DNA of 64,000 nucleotides from NCBI GenBank assembly GCA_963838805.1, contig CAWISK010000002.1, positions 62,001 through 126,000 of the forward strand. The letters are read 5' to 3'. Under the pieces are notes generated by a model that searched no databases, was not told where the DNA came from, and saw only the letters and a program-made list of their open reading frames with translations. The stretch comes from CAVRQM01 sp963838805 (GTDB lineage Bacteria; Pseudomonadota; Alphaproteobacteria; Acetobacterales; Acetobacteraceae). Shown piece by piece: positions 1 through 9,469 of the stretch (positions within the stretch are counted from its first letter, which is position 1; every line of letters begins with the position of its first letter). The translations under genes were made by a program, and so were the position numbers.

Positions 1-831
1 GAAGCCGGGCCACCGATGCGCGTGCCGTGCTTGCATGGCCGCGTCGCCGTGTGCGGCGAGATCGACCACGATCAGCCGGCCTCCGGGCCGCAGCACGCGC
101 GCGGCCTCCGCCAGCGCCGCCACCGGATCTTCGGCGTGGTGCAGCAGCATCTGCATCAGCACGACGTCGAACGCGCCATCCGGCAGCGTCAGCCGGTACA
201 TGTCGCCGAGCCGCACGGCGCAATGGCCGAGATCGGCGGCGCCATGCTCCGGCCGCGCCAGGCGAGCGCGCGCGAGCGCCAGCATCGCCCGGCTCGCGTC
301 GATGCCGATGGCGATCTCGGCGCGTGGTCCCAACAGCTCCAGCAGGCGCGCGGTCCCGGTTCCGATATCGAGCAGCCGACCGATCGGACCCGCCGGCAGC
401 AAAGCGAGCAAGGCGCGCTCGACCTCGGGCGCGGGCAGGCCGAGTGCCCGCATCTCGTCCCATTCCGCCCCGCGGGCGCGAAAACTGTCGGTGGCGGCAC
501 GCGCACGCTCTGCCAGCACGCGCGCGGCCTGCCGCCGGTCGGCGGCCAGCACGGGGTCGCCCTCCGGCAGGCGCGCCAAAAGCTCGCGTGCCAGCGATCC
601 GGTGGGCGAGACGGCGGAAGGCAGGGCCAGCCAGACATTGGCGCCCTCGCGCACGCGCTCCAGCAATCCGGCCTCGGTCAGCAGGCGCAGATGGCGCGAC
701 AGGCGGGGCTGCGACTGGCCCAGCACCTCGCAGAAATCCATGACGCAGAAGCTGCCGCGCGCCGCCAACGCCAGCAGCCGCAGCCGCGTCGGCTCGGCAC
801 AGGCGCGCAAGGCGGCTAGAAGGTCATCCAT
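1..831 (-). CDS. ArsR-family regulator fused to SAM methyltransferase (SahR-like), partial
   Basis: The product starts at an ATG (MDDLLAALRAC) and runs off the left edge without a stop, giving 277 visible residues. Residues 5-75 form a winged helix typical of ArsR (EPTRLRLLALA, then a recognition helix around QPRLSRHLRLL). Residues about 150-265 form a class I methyltransferase fold, with glycine motif LLDIGTGTARLLELL, acidic IGIDAS at the end of strand 2, and late motif VLRPGGRLIVVDL. Fusions of this kind include SahR, which senses S-adenosylhomocysteine and represses methionine-cycle genes in Proteobacteria; that role is inferred here. An inverted repeat just upstream resembles the known SahR operator, so autoregulation is likely. 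A methionine-cycle gene such as metF may lie beyond the edge, but is not visible. Confidence 0.85.
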   Translation of the reverse strand, partial: MDDLLAALRACAEPTRLRLLALAARGSFCVMDFCEVLGQSQPRLSRHLRLLTEAGLLERVREGANVWLALPSAVSPTGSLARELLARLPEGDPVLAADRRQAARVLAERARAATDSFRARGAEWDEMRALGLPAPEVERALLALLPAGPIGRLLDIGTGTARLLELLGPRAEIAIGIDASRAMLALARARLARPEHGAADLGHCAVRLGDMYRLTLPDGAFDVVLMQMLLHHAEDPVAALAEAARVLRPGGRLIVVDLAAHGDAAMQARHAHRWPGF

Positions 832-844
832 GCACGAGAAATCG

Positions 845-862
845 CATAAAGACATCCTTATG
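845..862. promoter_or_regulatory. SahR-like operator, inverted repeat
   Basis: The sequence CATAAAGA-CA-TCCTTATG is an 8+2+8 inverted repeat with one mismatch between arms. It lies 13 bp upstream of the ArsR/methyltransferase start and 8 bp before the divergent small gene. From memory, SahR-type operators in alphaproteobacteria are ATAAAGA-type palindromes; the identity of this site is inference from that resemblance and from its position. Confidence 0.6.
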
Positions 863-870
863 TCTAGCGT

Positions 871-1173
871 ATGATGGACGGCGACGGGCGCATTCCCGTG
901 GTGGTTGGGCGGGCGGAGCAGGTGGTGCCGGGTGATCGGCTGCTGACGGTGGCGCCGTCGCGCCGCGCCGGACATGCGGCCTTGTGCGCCTGCTGCCGAC
1001 CGCGTGACTCGCTGGCCAGGGCCTTGGGGAGCTTGTTCCTGGAGCACGCCCGCGCCGCCGTGCCGCCGTTTGGCCGTGTGGTGGTAGTGCTGGATGATGC
1101 GGAGGCGGTCCGGCAGGCGATCGAGGGCGACGTGCTGGCCCGCGCCCGCTACCGTTTTGCCGGGAGGGCCTGA
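871..1173 (+). CDS. Conserved small protein with CACC cysteine cluster
   Basis: This 100-residue protein starts MMDGDGRIPVVVG and contains GHAALCACCRPRDSL around residues 33-48, then a hydrophobic strand FGRVVVVLDD and a tail DVLARARYR. The compact Cys-x-Cys-Cys cluster could bind metal or be redox active. I do not recognise a named family, although the pattern is reminiscent of hypothetical proteins of Acetobacteraceae. It is divergent from the ArsR/methyltransferase and ends two bases before the next start, in a tightly packed arrangement that supports coding. Function unknown. Confidence 0.6.
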   Translation: MMDGDGRIPVVVGRAEQVVPGDRLLTVAPSRRAGHAALCACCRPRDSLARALGSLFLEHARAAVPPFGRVVVVLDDAEAVRQAIEGDVLARARYRFAGRA

Positions 1174-1175
1174 GC

Positions 1176-2117
1176 ATGGACTGGTCGTATTACGAGAGTG
1201 TGCGCGCCCTGCTGGATGCCAGGCAGGAGAGCACCGCGCTGGAAAGCCTGGCCGCGCATCGGTTGCACGATGGCCATTTGGCGCCCCCGCTCGCGGTGCT
1301 CCAGGCACAAGCCCTGACCACGCTCGGCCGGCATCGCGGCGCCCTGGACACGCTGCTGGAGGTGGTGGCGCGCGGGGAGGCGGATTTCTGGACCTGGTAC
1401 AACGTGGCCGAGGCGCGCCGGCATCTGGCGGATTGGCCCGGCGTGTTCGTGGCGAGCCGAGAGGCGCACGCGCTCGCCGGCTGGCCCGAAAGCGGCGCGC
1501 ATGGCTACCGTTTCACGCACGACTATTTTTCGGCCAATTTGTGGAACTGGCAGGACTGGTTCGCGCGTCACGTCACCGCCGCACCCCTGCGGGCGCTGGA
1601 GATCGGCAGTTGGCAAGGCGGCTCGGCTTGCTGGCTGCTGGATCGCGTGATCGGCCCGCGCGGCGGCAGCCTCACCTGCATAGACCCGTTCGAGGGCAGT
1701 TCGGAGCACGCGGGCTTCCTGCCCGCCGTGCTGGGCGAGGTCGGTGCCACGCTGGAGGGTCTGTTCGACGACAACATTGCCCGCACCGGCCGGGCGGGGC
1801 AGGTGCGCAAGCTGGTCGGTTACTCGCAGGATCTGCTGCCGAGCCTCACGGGCGAGCGCTTCGACTTCATCTATATCGACGGTGCGCACGAGGCGAAGTT
1901 CGTGATCCAGGACGCGCTGCTGTGCTGGCGCCTGCTGGGGCCGGGAGGGCACTTGCTATTCGATGACGTGCCGTTCACCTTTGCCGACCGGCCGGAGCAG
2001 GACACCGCTCGGGCGATCGACTTCTTCCTCTCGGTGTTCGCCGACGAAGTGGAGGTGCTGGTGCGCGAGCGGCAGTTGCTGTTGCGATGCATCGCGCCAA
2101 GGGCGCAGACGCGCTGA
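1176..2117 (+). CDS. Class I SAM-dependent methyltransferase (Methyltransf_24 type)
   Basis: The 313-residue protein has a helical N-terminal half (residues 1-115), resembling TPR-like pairs (ALESLAAHRLHDG, ALDTLLEVVARGE), followed by a methyltransferase domain. Its motif I is ALEIGSWQGGSACWLLD near residue 140, with an acidic strand-2 end SLTCIDPFEGS and a motif IV-like FDFIYIDGAHEA. Family members of this type commonly modify sugars or secondary metabolites; the substrate here is unknown. A ribosome-binding site GGGAGG precedes the ATG. The stop codon overlaps the next start (TGATG), so the two methyltransferases are translationally coupled. Confidence 0.85.
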   Translation: MDWSYYESVRALLDARQESTALESLAAHRLHDGHLAPPLAVLQAQALTTLGRHRGALDTLLEVVARGEADFWTWYNVAEARRHLADWPGVFVASREAHALAGWPESGAHGYRFTHDYFSANLWNWQDWFARHVTAAPLRALEIGSWQGGSACWLLDRVIGPRGGSLTCIDPFEGSSEHAGFLPAVLGEVGATLEGLFDDNIARTGRAGQVRKLVGYSQDLLPSLTGERFDFIYIDGAHEAKFVIQDALLCWRLLGPGGHLLFDDVPFTFADRPEQDTARAIDFFLSVFADEVEVLVRERQLLLRCIAPRAQTR

Positions 2118-3100
2118 TGGCGGACCGGGCGCTGCTGCTGTCACGGTTGGACCTCGCGGGGCGGCGCGGGCTCGAGATCGGGCCCCTGGCCTGGCCGTTC
2201 CTCTCCAAGACCGAGCACGACATCCTGCTGGCCGATCGGCTCTCGACCGCCGATTTGCGCGCGAAGTTCGCCATTGATCCGGCCGTGCGCGTGGACGAGA
2301 TCGCGGAAATCGATGTGGTGATCGAGGAGGACCAGGGCCTCGCCGAAGCCTTAGCCGGGAAGGCCCCGTTCGACTATGCGATCGCCAGCCATGTCATCGA
2401 GCATGTGCCGGATTTCGTAGGATTCCTGAACGAGATCGCAACGCTCGTTCCGGCCCCGGGCGGGCAGTTGCTGCTGATAGTGCCCGACCGGCGCTTTACG
2501 TTCGACCTGCTGCGCGAGGTTTCCTTGTTGCGCGAGGTTATCGAAGCCTGCATCCGGCGCTCCCGCCGGCCGTCGCCCAGCCAGGTATTCGATCATTTCG
2601 GTTACGTGTCTGATGTGGACATGCAGGCAGCCTGGGCGGGAACCCTCGACCCCGCGCGTGTCAAGCGGCATGGCACGCCACAAGCTGCCCTGGATCTCTC
2701 CCGGCGTGTTTACGCCGATCAGACCTATCTCGACGGCCATTGCTGGGTGTTCACGCCGCGCTCGTTCCTGTGCCTGTGCGAGCGGCTGGCAGAGCTGGGC
2801 CTGCTCGGCTGGGAGCTCGGCTATTTCGCAGACACGCGCCCGAACGAATTGGACTTCGGACTGATCCTGCAGCGGAGCGCTGCCCACGAGGATCCGGCGG
2901 GGATCGCGCGCAGCTTCCGTGCCGCGTTGAACGAGCTTGGACCCACCGAGTCCGAGTTGCAGATCGAGGCCCTCCGCGCCGAAGCCGACCGCCTTCGCGG
3001 CAGGCTGGAGGCGCTCACCGGGTCGCGCTCTTGGCGGATCACTCGCCCGTTGCGCGGGATCTATGGGACGCTGAGCCGCTTTCGTCCGCGGCGGATCTAG
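2117..3100 (+). CDS. SAM-dependent methyltransferase with C-terminal glycosyltransferase-type linker
   Basis: I chose the ATG that overlaps the upstream stop (TGATG), which gives about 327 residues. The domain opens with GRRGLEIGPLAWPFLSK as motif I, then FDYAIASHVIEHVPDF, a typical post-motif with the H-V-I-E-H signature, and PGGQLLLIVPDRRFTFD. The last 50 residues are helical (ESELQIEALRAEADRLRGRLEAL) and end in GSRSWRITRPLRG. That short motif is usually found in bacterial glycosyltransferases and O-antigen methyltransferases after coiled-coil linkers. A role in modifying a surface glycan is therefore plausible, but inferred only. Confidence 0.8.
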   Translation: MADRALLLSRLDLAGRRGLEIGPLAWPFLSKTEHDILLADRLSTADLRAKFAIDPAVRVDEIAEIDVVIEEDQGLAEALAGKAPFDYAIASHVIEHVPDFVGFLNEIATLVPAPGGQLLLIVPDRRFTFDLLREVSLLREVIEACIRRSRRPSPSQVFDHFGYVSDVDMQAAWAGTLDPARVKRHGTPQAALDLSRRVYADQTYLDGHCWVFTPRSFLCLCERLAELGLLGWELGYFADTRPNELDFGLILQRSAAHEDPAGIARSFRAALNELGPTESELQIEALRAEADRLRGRLEALTGSRSWRITRPLRGIYGTLSRFRPRRI

Positions 3101-3265
3101 GGGGGTTGCGGAGCAGGCGTGCAGTAACTCATCCCACGCGTGCTTCAAGCCAAGCCCTGGCTAAGCGGGTCGACAAATTGGCTTCGGGACTCGCATGAGG
3201 CTGGGCGGCGGACCTGCGCCATGCGCTATTGCAGGCTCGACGGCTCACCGCGGCCATGCGCCAGA

Positions 3266-3793
3266 TCATCCGTTCTTCGTCACTTTCGCGGCCGCCTCGT
3301 TTCGTTGGTCGGCCGCCACCTGCTCGAACGCGGCCTGTAGACGAGCAATGACGCTCTCGCGGCCCTCGGGCAGCGGTGTTTCGAGGTGGATGTGGCGCAG
3401 TTCGTCAGCGAAGGCGCTCCAGAGTGGCGGGCCGCCCTCTTCCATCAATTGCTGACGGATCGCCAGCTCCGGCGAGGTCGGCAGATGTCGACGGCCCCAG
3501 GCGCCCAGTTGCACCAGCACGGGCACCAGCTCGATCGCCTTTTCGGTCAGGCTGTAGATCCCCTTCTGCCGGTGCGCGGGATCGTCGGTATGCGAAAGCA
3601 GCCCCGTCCCGACCAGCCGCTTGAGCCGCGCGGCCAGAATGTTGGAGGCGATGCCCTCCTGCGAATGGGTGAGCAGCTCGCGGAAATGCCGGCGGTTCCC
3701 GAACATGATGTCGCGGATGACGATCAGGCTCCAGCGGTCGCCGAGCACTTCGAGCGCGAGATTGATCGGGCAGCCGGAGCGCTTTTCGATCAT
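3266..3793 (-). CDS. HxlR-family transcriptional regulator
   Basis: This 175-residue regulator begins MIEKRSGCPINLALEVLGDRWSL. The C-P-x-N-x-x-L-E-x-x-G-D-R-W-S-L signature and the following RHFRELL and ISNxL-like SNILAARLKRL stretches are hallmarks of HxlR winged-helix proteins; the conserved Cys near residue 8 is often a redox sensor. The C-terminal 60 residues are an extra helical tail. It is divergently transcribed from a reductase-like gene, a common HxlR arrangement in which the regulator controls its neighbour. The 72-bp gap between the starts would hold the shared operator. Confidence 0.9.
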   Translation of the reverse strand: MIEKRSGCPINLALEVLGDRWSLIVIRDIMFGNRRHFRELLTHSQEGIASNILAARLKRLVGTGLLSHTDDPAHRQKGIYSLTEKAIELVPVLVQLGAWGRRHLPTSPELAIRQQLMEEGGPPLWSAFADELRHIHLETPLPEGRESVIARLQAAFEQVAADQRNEAAAKVTKNG

Positions 3794-3865
3794 GGGCGGT
3801 TGCAATATAAAACCGGTCGGGCAATGCTCAACCGGTTGCGGTCCGCAATCAGAGGAGGAGGTCTC

Positions 3866-4498
3866 ATGGGCAGGGTGCGCGCGGCGGGTTTTGCGGTGTC
3901 CATCGACGGTTTCGGGGCCGGCCCGGACCAGAGCCTGCATCATCCGCTCGGCAAGCGGGGCGAGGAGTTGATGAACTGGTTCTTCCCGACCCGGGCCTTT
4001 CGGGCGATGCTGGGAAAGGACGGCGGGACTGACGATCGCTTCGCCCGCGCCGCGATGGAAGGCTTCGGTGCCTTCATCCTCGGCCGCAACATGTTCGGCC
4101 CGATCCGCGGCGAATGGCCGGACGACGCGTGGAAGGGCTGGTGGGGCGACAATCCCCCGTATCACGCGCCGACCTTCATCCTCACCCACCACGCCCGGGC
4201 GCCAATCGTGATGGAGGGCGGGACGACCTTCCATTTCGTCACCGACGGGATCGAGGCGGCGCTTGCCCAGGCCAAGGCCGCCGCGGGCGACCTGGACGTG
4301 AAGATCGGCGGCGGAGTTTCGACGATCCGCCAGTACCTGCTCGCAGGAGCGATCGACGAGTTGCACCTGGCGCTGTCGCCCGTCGTTCTCGGCCGTGGTG
4401 AATCCCTGTTCGCAGGCATTGACCTGCCAGGCCTTGGCTATCGGGTGGCGGAGACGGTCCCAACGGAGCTGGCGACCCACCTCGTGCTGACGCGCTGA
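3866..4498 (+). CDS. Dihydrofolate reductase family protein (RibD C-terminal domain)
   Basis: The 210-residue protein opens MGRVRAAGFAVSIDGFGAGP, the start strand of the DHFR/RibD_C fold with the S-x-D-G signature. It carries AFILGRNMFG and a late nucleotide-binding loop DVKIGGGVSTIRQYL, followed by IDELHLALSPVVLGRGESLF, as in the YyaP/YwjB group. Such stand-alone proteins are NAD(P)H-dependent reductases of uncertain substrate rather than folate enzymes. A strong ribosome-binding site (AGGAGGAGG) lies before the ATG. The divergent HxlR regulator probably controls it. Confidence 0.88.
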   Translation: MGRVRAAGFAVSIDGFGAGPDQSLHHPLGKRGEELMNWFFPTRAFRAMLGKDGGTDDRFARAAMEGFGAFILGRNMFGPIRGEWPDDAWKGWWGDNPPYHAPTFILTHHARAPIVMEGGTTFHFVTDGIEAALAQAKAAAGDLDVKIGGGVSTIRQYLLAGAIDELHLALSPVVLGRGESLFAGIDLPGLGYRVAETVPTELATHLVLTR

Positions 4499-4517
4499 CC
4501 GTCGGGAGCGGACCGGG

Positions 4518-4544
4518 CGCCTCGGCCATTTGATGGCCGAGGCG
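4518..4544 (+). terminator. Stable hairpin after the reductase gene
   Basis: A perfect 12-bp stem (CGCCTCGGCCAT / ATGGCCGAGGCG) closes on a 3-base loop 20 bp after the stop codon. No T-run follows, so this is a hairpin that could end transcription or protect the 3' end; intrinsic termination is not certain. Confidence 0.5.
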
Positions 4545-4594
4545 AAGCCGAAACTTGCTTCGCACGGGCAAGCGACGCTGGCTTCAGGCACGTT

Positions 4595-5562
4595 GCGGCC
4601 TACGCAGAATCCTGCCTCTGCACGGCCACTCCGAGCGTCCACCTGGCGCGCGACATCGCGCACACCGAGCGCGAGATCGCCTACTATCTCGACCGCCTCG
4701 ACGTCATGGACGAGCAGATGGCGAAGGGCTTCGTCGATCAGCCCGCTCATCGCGAGCCGTTTGGCGCGGCGATCGCATCACTCGAGCGTCGCAAGGACCG
4801 GCTCGCCAGGCGTCAGGTCGAACTCGATCAACGGGACGAGAAGGTGGTCGTCTTTGGCGAGCCGGAAGCCAAGCCAATGGGTTACGGCTTTGCGCCAAAG
4901 CTGCCCGCCTACAACCTCCAGAGTGTCGTGCACGTGGAAAGCGGCCTGATCGTCCACCACGACGTCTGCAACGACGCCAGTGACAGCCATATGCTTCACC
5001 CGATGTCCGTCGCGGCGAAGAAAGTTCTCGAAACTGACGAGCTGCACGTGCTCACCGATGGCGGCTACTCCAACGCCGCCGAAGTCGCCCGCTGCGAGGA
5101 CGAGGCGATCACCGTGTCTGCACCCATCAGGCGGGGGCCGATGAACAGCGAGCACTTTCGGCCAACTCAGTTCCACTACGACGTCCCGCCGGCCAGAACC
5201 TGCGCCCCTCGGGCAGGCACACGCGCAACCGCGCGGTCCACTACCGGACGTCCGCCTGCAAGGACTGTCGGCTGAAGGCGCAATGCACGCCCGGCGCTCA
5301 GCGGACCATCCATCGGCTGATCGACCAAGGCGCCCTCGATCGGATGAAGCGGCGCATCTACGCCGATCCCAGCCCGATGAGGATCAGGCGATGCACCGTC
5401 GAGCACCCGTTCGGCACGATAAAGCGAATGTCCGGCGGCGGCAGGTTTCTGACGCGAGGGCTAAGGAAGGTGAAGGCGGAAGCGGCGCTATCGGTCCTCG
5501 CCTTCAACATCCTGCACGCGGTGAACGCCTTCGGTGCGGGGAAGCTGGCTGGCGATGGCTGA
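4595..5562 (+). pseudogene. IS1182-type transposase remnant
   Basis: The stretch encodes the middle and C-terminal parts of a DDE transposase of the IS1182/DDE_Tnp_1_6 kind. One frame reads MGYGFAPKLPAYNLQSVV, then VLTDGGYSNAAEVARCE (DDE catalytic strand). After a frameshift between about 5175 and 5205 another frame continues with TSACKDCRLKAQCTPG (cysteine cluster) and CTVEHPFGTIKRM, the E-containing motif of this family, ending SVLAFNILHAVN. The N-terminal helix-turn-helix part is missing and the region 4595-4705 lacks a clear start. I did not find terminal inverted repeats. This is an inactive fragment of an insertion sequence. Confidence 0.8.
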
Positions 5563-5684
5563 CACCGGCCATGTTGAGCCGCGAACTTCGTTCTCGCGCG
5601 CGGCCTCACCGTGAGTTTCTGCACAGCCTGGCAGGCGCACCGTCCGTCGATCAAAATGTCGCGACGCGTCGTTCCATGCTGGCG

Positions 5685-6890
5685 TTATAGGCCCAGTGCC
5701 GCCGCCGCGCGCCGGGCGAGGCGGAGGAGCGCCCGGTCGTGGCCATGACCGGCCACGAGCGATAGCCCAATAGGCGCGCCGCCCAGGCTTGCCGCCGGAA
5801 GCGTCACCTCGGGCAGACCGCACTGGCTCACCACGGCGCTGATGCGGCCAGTGCGTTCGCGTACCTTCTCCTGCTCATCCGGCGTCGCGGACAGCAGCGG
5901 CGCGGGAACCGGGCTTGTGGGGAATACCAGCATCGCGCCGCCGGCCAGCAGCGCGCGTGTCCGCGCACTCAGCATCCGCCGGAACGCGCGGGCGGTGGCG
6001 GCGTCCGCCTCGCCTACTGCCCGCGCGGCGGCAAAACGCAATTGCACCGCGGGGGACAGGGCGGCCCTGTTCGCTTCGACCCAGCCGCCCAGCGTCGCCC
6101 ACGCTTCCTGGCCCTGCAGCGCGCGGTGCTGGCGATAGAGCGCCGCCGGTCCCTCGGGCAGCAATCGGACGCCCAGAATCGGCCCGAACGCCTCCGCCAG
6201 GCGCGGCAACGCCGGCTCCAATGCCGCCGTCACGGCCGGGTCCGCATTGGCCCAGGCCTCCTCGAAGCGCAGCAGCGGGCCGGGCATGTCGGCCCCCGGC
6301 GCGTCCTCCGGAAGAAGCACCTCGCCCACCTGCGCCAGCAGGTCCGCGTCGCGCGTGAACCAGCCCGGCGTGTCCATGCTGGGTGCGAGCGCGCAGGCGC
6401 CGGCCAGCGAAATGGCGCCCTGGCTGGGGCGGATGCCGAACAGCCCGCAATAGCTGGCCGGGATGCGCACGGAGCCGCCCGTGTCCGATCCCAGCCCGAT
6501 CTCGGCGAGGGCCGCCGCCACCGCCGAGGCCGAACCGCAGCTCGATCCCCCTGGGAAGCGGTCGGGTGCCCGCGGATTGACGGGCGTGCCGTACCAGGGG
6601 TTCTCGCCCGTCAGGCCGAAGGCGAGTTCGACTGTCTTGGTCTTGCCGACCAGCCGCGCGCCCGCCTCGAGCAGAGCCAGCACGACCGGAGCGGTGGCGA
6701 CCGCGGGCGCATGGGTGCGCGCCCAGTCCGGATTGCCGAAGCCCGTCACGGCGCCTGCCACATCGAACAGATCCTTGACCGCGAGCGTCCGCCCGGCCAG
6801 AGGACCGGCCTCCGCGCCCGCACGGGTCAGCCGCTCGCCCGGCACGAAGGCGCCGTTCGCGTCGGTGGAGGCATCAATTTCTGGTTCCAT
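5685..6890 (-). CDS. Amidase signature family protein
   Basis: The 401-residue enzyme carries the amidase signature. A lysine in LAVKDLFDVAG near residue 39 serves as general base. The glycine/serine-rich segment GGSSCGSASAVAA supplies the cis-serine, and GLGSDTGGSVRIPASYCG supplies the nucleophilic serine. The family hydrolyses amide bonds and includes GatA, indole-acetamide hydrolase and aryl-acylamidases. At this length and without gatB or gatC nearby it is unlikely to be GatA; it resembles AtzF or AtzE-like stand-alone amidases. The substrate cannot be told. It stands alone on its strand, with a 298-bp region behind its start. Confidence 0.88.
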   Translation of the reverse strand: MEPEIDASTDANGAFVPGERLTRAGAEAGPLAGRTLAVKDLFDVAGAVTGFGNPDWARTHAPAVATAPVVLALLEAGARLVGKTKTVELAFGLTGENPWYGTPVNPRAPDRFPGGSSCGSASAVAAALAEIGLGSDTGGSVRIPASYCGLFGIRPSQGAISLAGACALAPSMDTPGWFTRDADLLAQVGEVLLPEDAPGADMPGPLLRFEEAWANADPAVTAALEPALPRLAEAFGPILGVRLLPEGPAALYRQHRALQGQEAWATLGGWVEANRAALSPAVQLRFAAARAVGEADAATARAFRRMLSARTRALLAGGAMLVFPTSPVPAPLLSATPDEQEKVRERTGRISAVVSQCGLPEVTLPAASLGGAPIGLSLVAGHGHDRALLRLARRAAAALGL

Positions 6891-6988
6891 ACGGCTTTTC
6901 CCTATGGTATGGCGCCACCTAATTGACTGTCCCAGTGGGAACAGCTAAGCTGAGCCCGACGCGGCGAATGATCGTGGATGCGGATGCT

Positions 6989-7024
6989 GAGCCGGGTCAA
7001 GGGCGGCCTGGCTCGGGGTTTTTA
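6989..7024 (+). terminator. Possible intrinsic terminator or leader hairpin
   Basis: GAGCCGGG and CCTGGCTC can pair over 8 bp (one G-T pair) around a 10-base loop and are followed by GGGG then five Ts. It sits in the 298-bp gene-free stretch between the amidase start and the secretion operon. No plus-strand gene lies immediately upstream, so it may be a leader attenuator for the exporter operon. The rest of this intergenic region shows no other clear element. Confidence 0.4.
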
Positions 7025-7188
7025 TCCCGATTAACCTTGCGTCATGATATAAGCGCCTGGTGCGCCACGCCATGAGCAGGCAGGGCTGCGGCCGCGTATG
7101 GGGGCGGTGTGATCCGGGTCATACGCCGTCGGATGGGCGGCGGCCTTGATTGTGTTCGAGTGGACTGTCCTCGACGGAGGTGGCGATC

Positions 7189-9457
7189 GTGAGTGGGACT
7201 GAAGCGGCGCAGATCGGCGGCGACCCCGGCAATCTGGGCCGGGCGAGCGATGATCGGGCCGCGCTCAAATACGCGCTGGAAACCAGGATCCTGGCGATCC
7301 TGGCCGTCGGCCAGTTCCATAATGTCGATCTCGACCGCGAGGCCCTCCGCCTGCCGCCGGGGGCTCCGCCGCCGCCCGCGACCCTGGTGCAGTGGATCCG
7401 TGACGGCGGCCTGTGGGCCAAGGCGATCCGCATAAAGTGGAGCCAGCTGATGAAGCTGGAGGTCTCCTCGCCGATCATCCTGCTGCTGCGCGACGGCAGT
7501 GCCGCGATCCTGACCACCGTGGACCTGGCGCGCAACGTCGTCTGGGTGAAGGATCCGCGCGCCGCCTCGGGCGATCTGCCGGTGGCCGTGGACGAGCTGC
7601 GCCTGTCCCAGGTGTGGGACGGCGAGGTGATGCTGGTCCGCGCCGAGCGCGGCATGAACGAGGACACGGCGCCGTTCAGCGTGTCGTGGCTGGGCCGGCT
7701 CGTCTGGCAGGAAAAGAAGATCCTGCGCGACATCTTCTACGGCTCGATCGCGATGTCGTTCCTGACCATCGTGCCGCCCCTGGTCACCATGACCATCATC
7801 GACAAGGTGCTGACGCATCAAAGCTACTCGACCCTGCTGCTGGTCAGCCTGATCATCTTCGTCGCGGCGATGTCCGAGGCGGTGCTGAGCTTCTCGCGAC
7901 GGCTGCTGATGATGACGGTTGGCGCGCGCGTCGACTCCAAGCTCAATCTGCAAGTGTTCCGCAGGCTGCTCAACCTGCCGCTCGATTATTTCGAGCGCGA
8001 GCAGGCCGGCGTCATCACCCATCACCTCATGGAGGTGAACAAGATCCGGGAGTTCCTCACCGGACGCTGCCTCACCCTGCTGCTGGACCTCATCACGCTG
8101 CTGGTGCTGCTGCCGGTGCTGTTCGCGCTGCAGCCGACGCTGACCTGGCTCGTCATCATCTGCGGCGGCATCATCGCCGTCACCATCATGGCCTTCCTCG
8201 GTCCGGTCAGCCGCGCCATCGGGCGGTGGATCAATGCCGAGACGCAGAAGCACAGCGTGCTGATCGAGAGCATCCACGGCATCCGCACCGTGAAGTCGCT
8301 GGCGCTGGAGCCGCAGCAGCGCGAGGTCTGGGACCGCAAGGTTGCCGAACTCGACGCACATGAAGCTGCTCAGCCTGAAGATGGCCAACTGGCCGCAATC
8401 GATCACGCTGCCGTTCGAGAGCTTCATGCAGCGCGGCGTGCTGCTGCTGGGCGTCTATCTGGCGCTGAAGAGCGGCAATGCAGCCAATGCCGGCGGCCTG
8501 ATCGCCTTCATGATGCTGAGCAGCCGTGTCGCACAGCCGCTGGCCGGGCTCGCGCGGGTGATCGAGGACATGCAGGAGGTGCGGGTATCGATCGCGCTCG
8601 CCGCCTCGGTGCTGAACGTGAAGCCGGAATCGGCCAATCCCGGCGCCGGGCTGCGGCCGCGCTTCGAGGGGGCGATCTCGTTCAACAAGGTGAACTACAG
8701 CTATCCGGGGGCGAAGTCGAGGGCGCTGGACGGTGTCACCTTCGAGATAGCGGCCGGCACCATGCTGGGGCTGGTGGGCAAGTCGGGTTCCGGAAAATCC
8801 ACCATCACGCGTCTGCTGCAAGGCATCAGCCGCGACTACGAGGGCTTCATCAAGATCGACGGCAACGATCTGCGCGAGATCAATCTCGCGCACATGCGCC
8901 GCAATTTCGGCGTCGTGCTGCAGGAGAACTTCCTGTTCCGCGGCACGATCCGGGAGAACATCATCGCCGGCCGCCCGGGCCTGACGCTCACCGACGCCGT
9001 GCGCGCGGCGCGGCTGTCCGGGTCGGAGGAGTTCATCGAGCGGATGCCGAACGGCTACGAGACGCATATCGAGGAAGGCTCGCCCAACCTGTCGGGCGGC
9101 CAGCGGCAGCGGCTGGCGATCGCGCGCGGCCTGATCCACGATCCGAAGCTGCTGATCCTCGACGAGGCGACCAGCGCGCTCGACCCGGAGAGCGAGGCGC
9201 TGGTGAACGCGAATCTGCAGCGCATTGCCAAGGGGCGGACGATGGTGATCGTGTCGCACCGCCTGTCCTCGCTGACCGACTGCGACCAGATCCTGGTGCT
9301 CGACAAGGGCCAGCCGGTCGACATGGCGCCGCACTACATCCTCGTCGAACGCTGCTCGATCTATCGCCAGCTCTGGCTGCAGCAGAACCGCCACCTGGAA
9401 ACCGGCGGCATGCCACGCGGCGGCGTTCCGGCGCCCGTCATCGCGCAGGGCGATTGA
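7189..9457 (+). CDS. Type I secretion ABC exporter (HlyB/PrtD-like), one frameshift near 8350
   Basis: The product would be about 756 residues. Residues 20-150 form a C39-like domain without an obvious catalytic Cys (ALKYALETRILAILAVGQ, then GLWAKAIRIKW), as in HlyB-type exporters. Six membrane helices follow (for example FYGSIAMSFLTIVPPLVTM). The ATPase has Walker A GKSGSGKST, Q-loop VLQENFLF, signature LSGGQRQRLAIARG and Walker B LLILDEATSALD. The frame changes within bases 8340-8360, between the membrane and ATPase parts. Both parts are otherwise intact, so an indel error is likely. I take the GTG at 7189 as start, 7 bases after GGAGG. It is followed 12 bp later by its adaptor gene. Confidence 0.88.
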
Positions 9458-9469
9458 GGAGACACGCAC

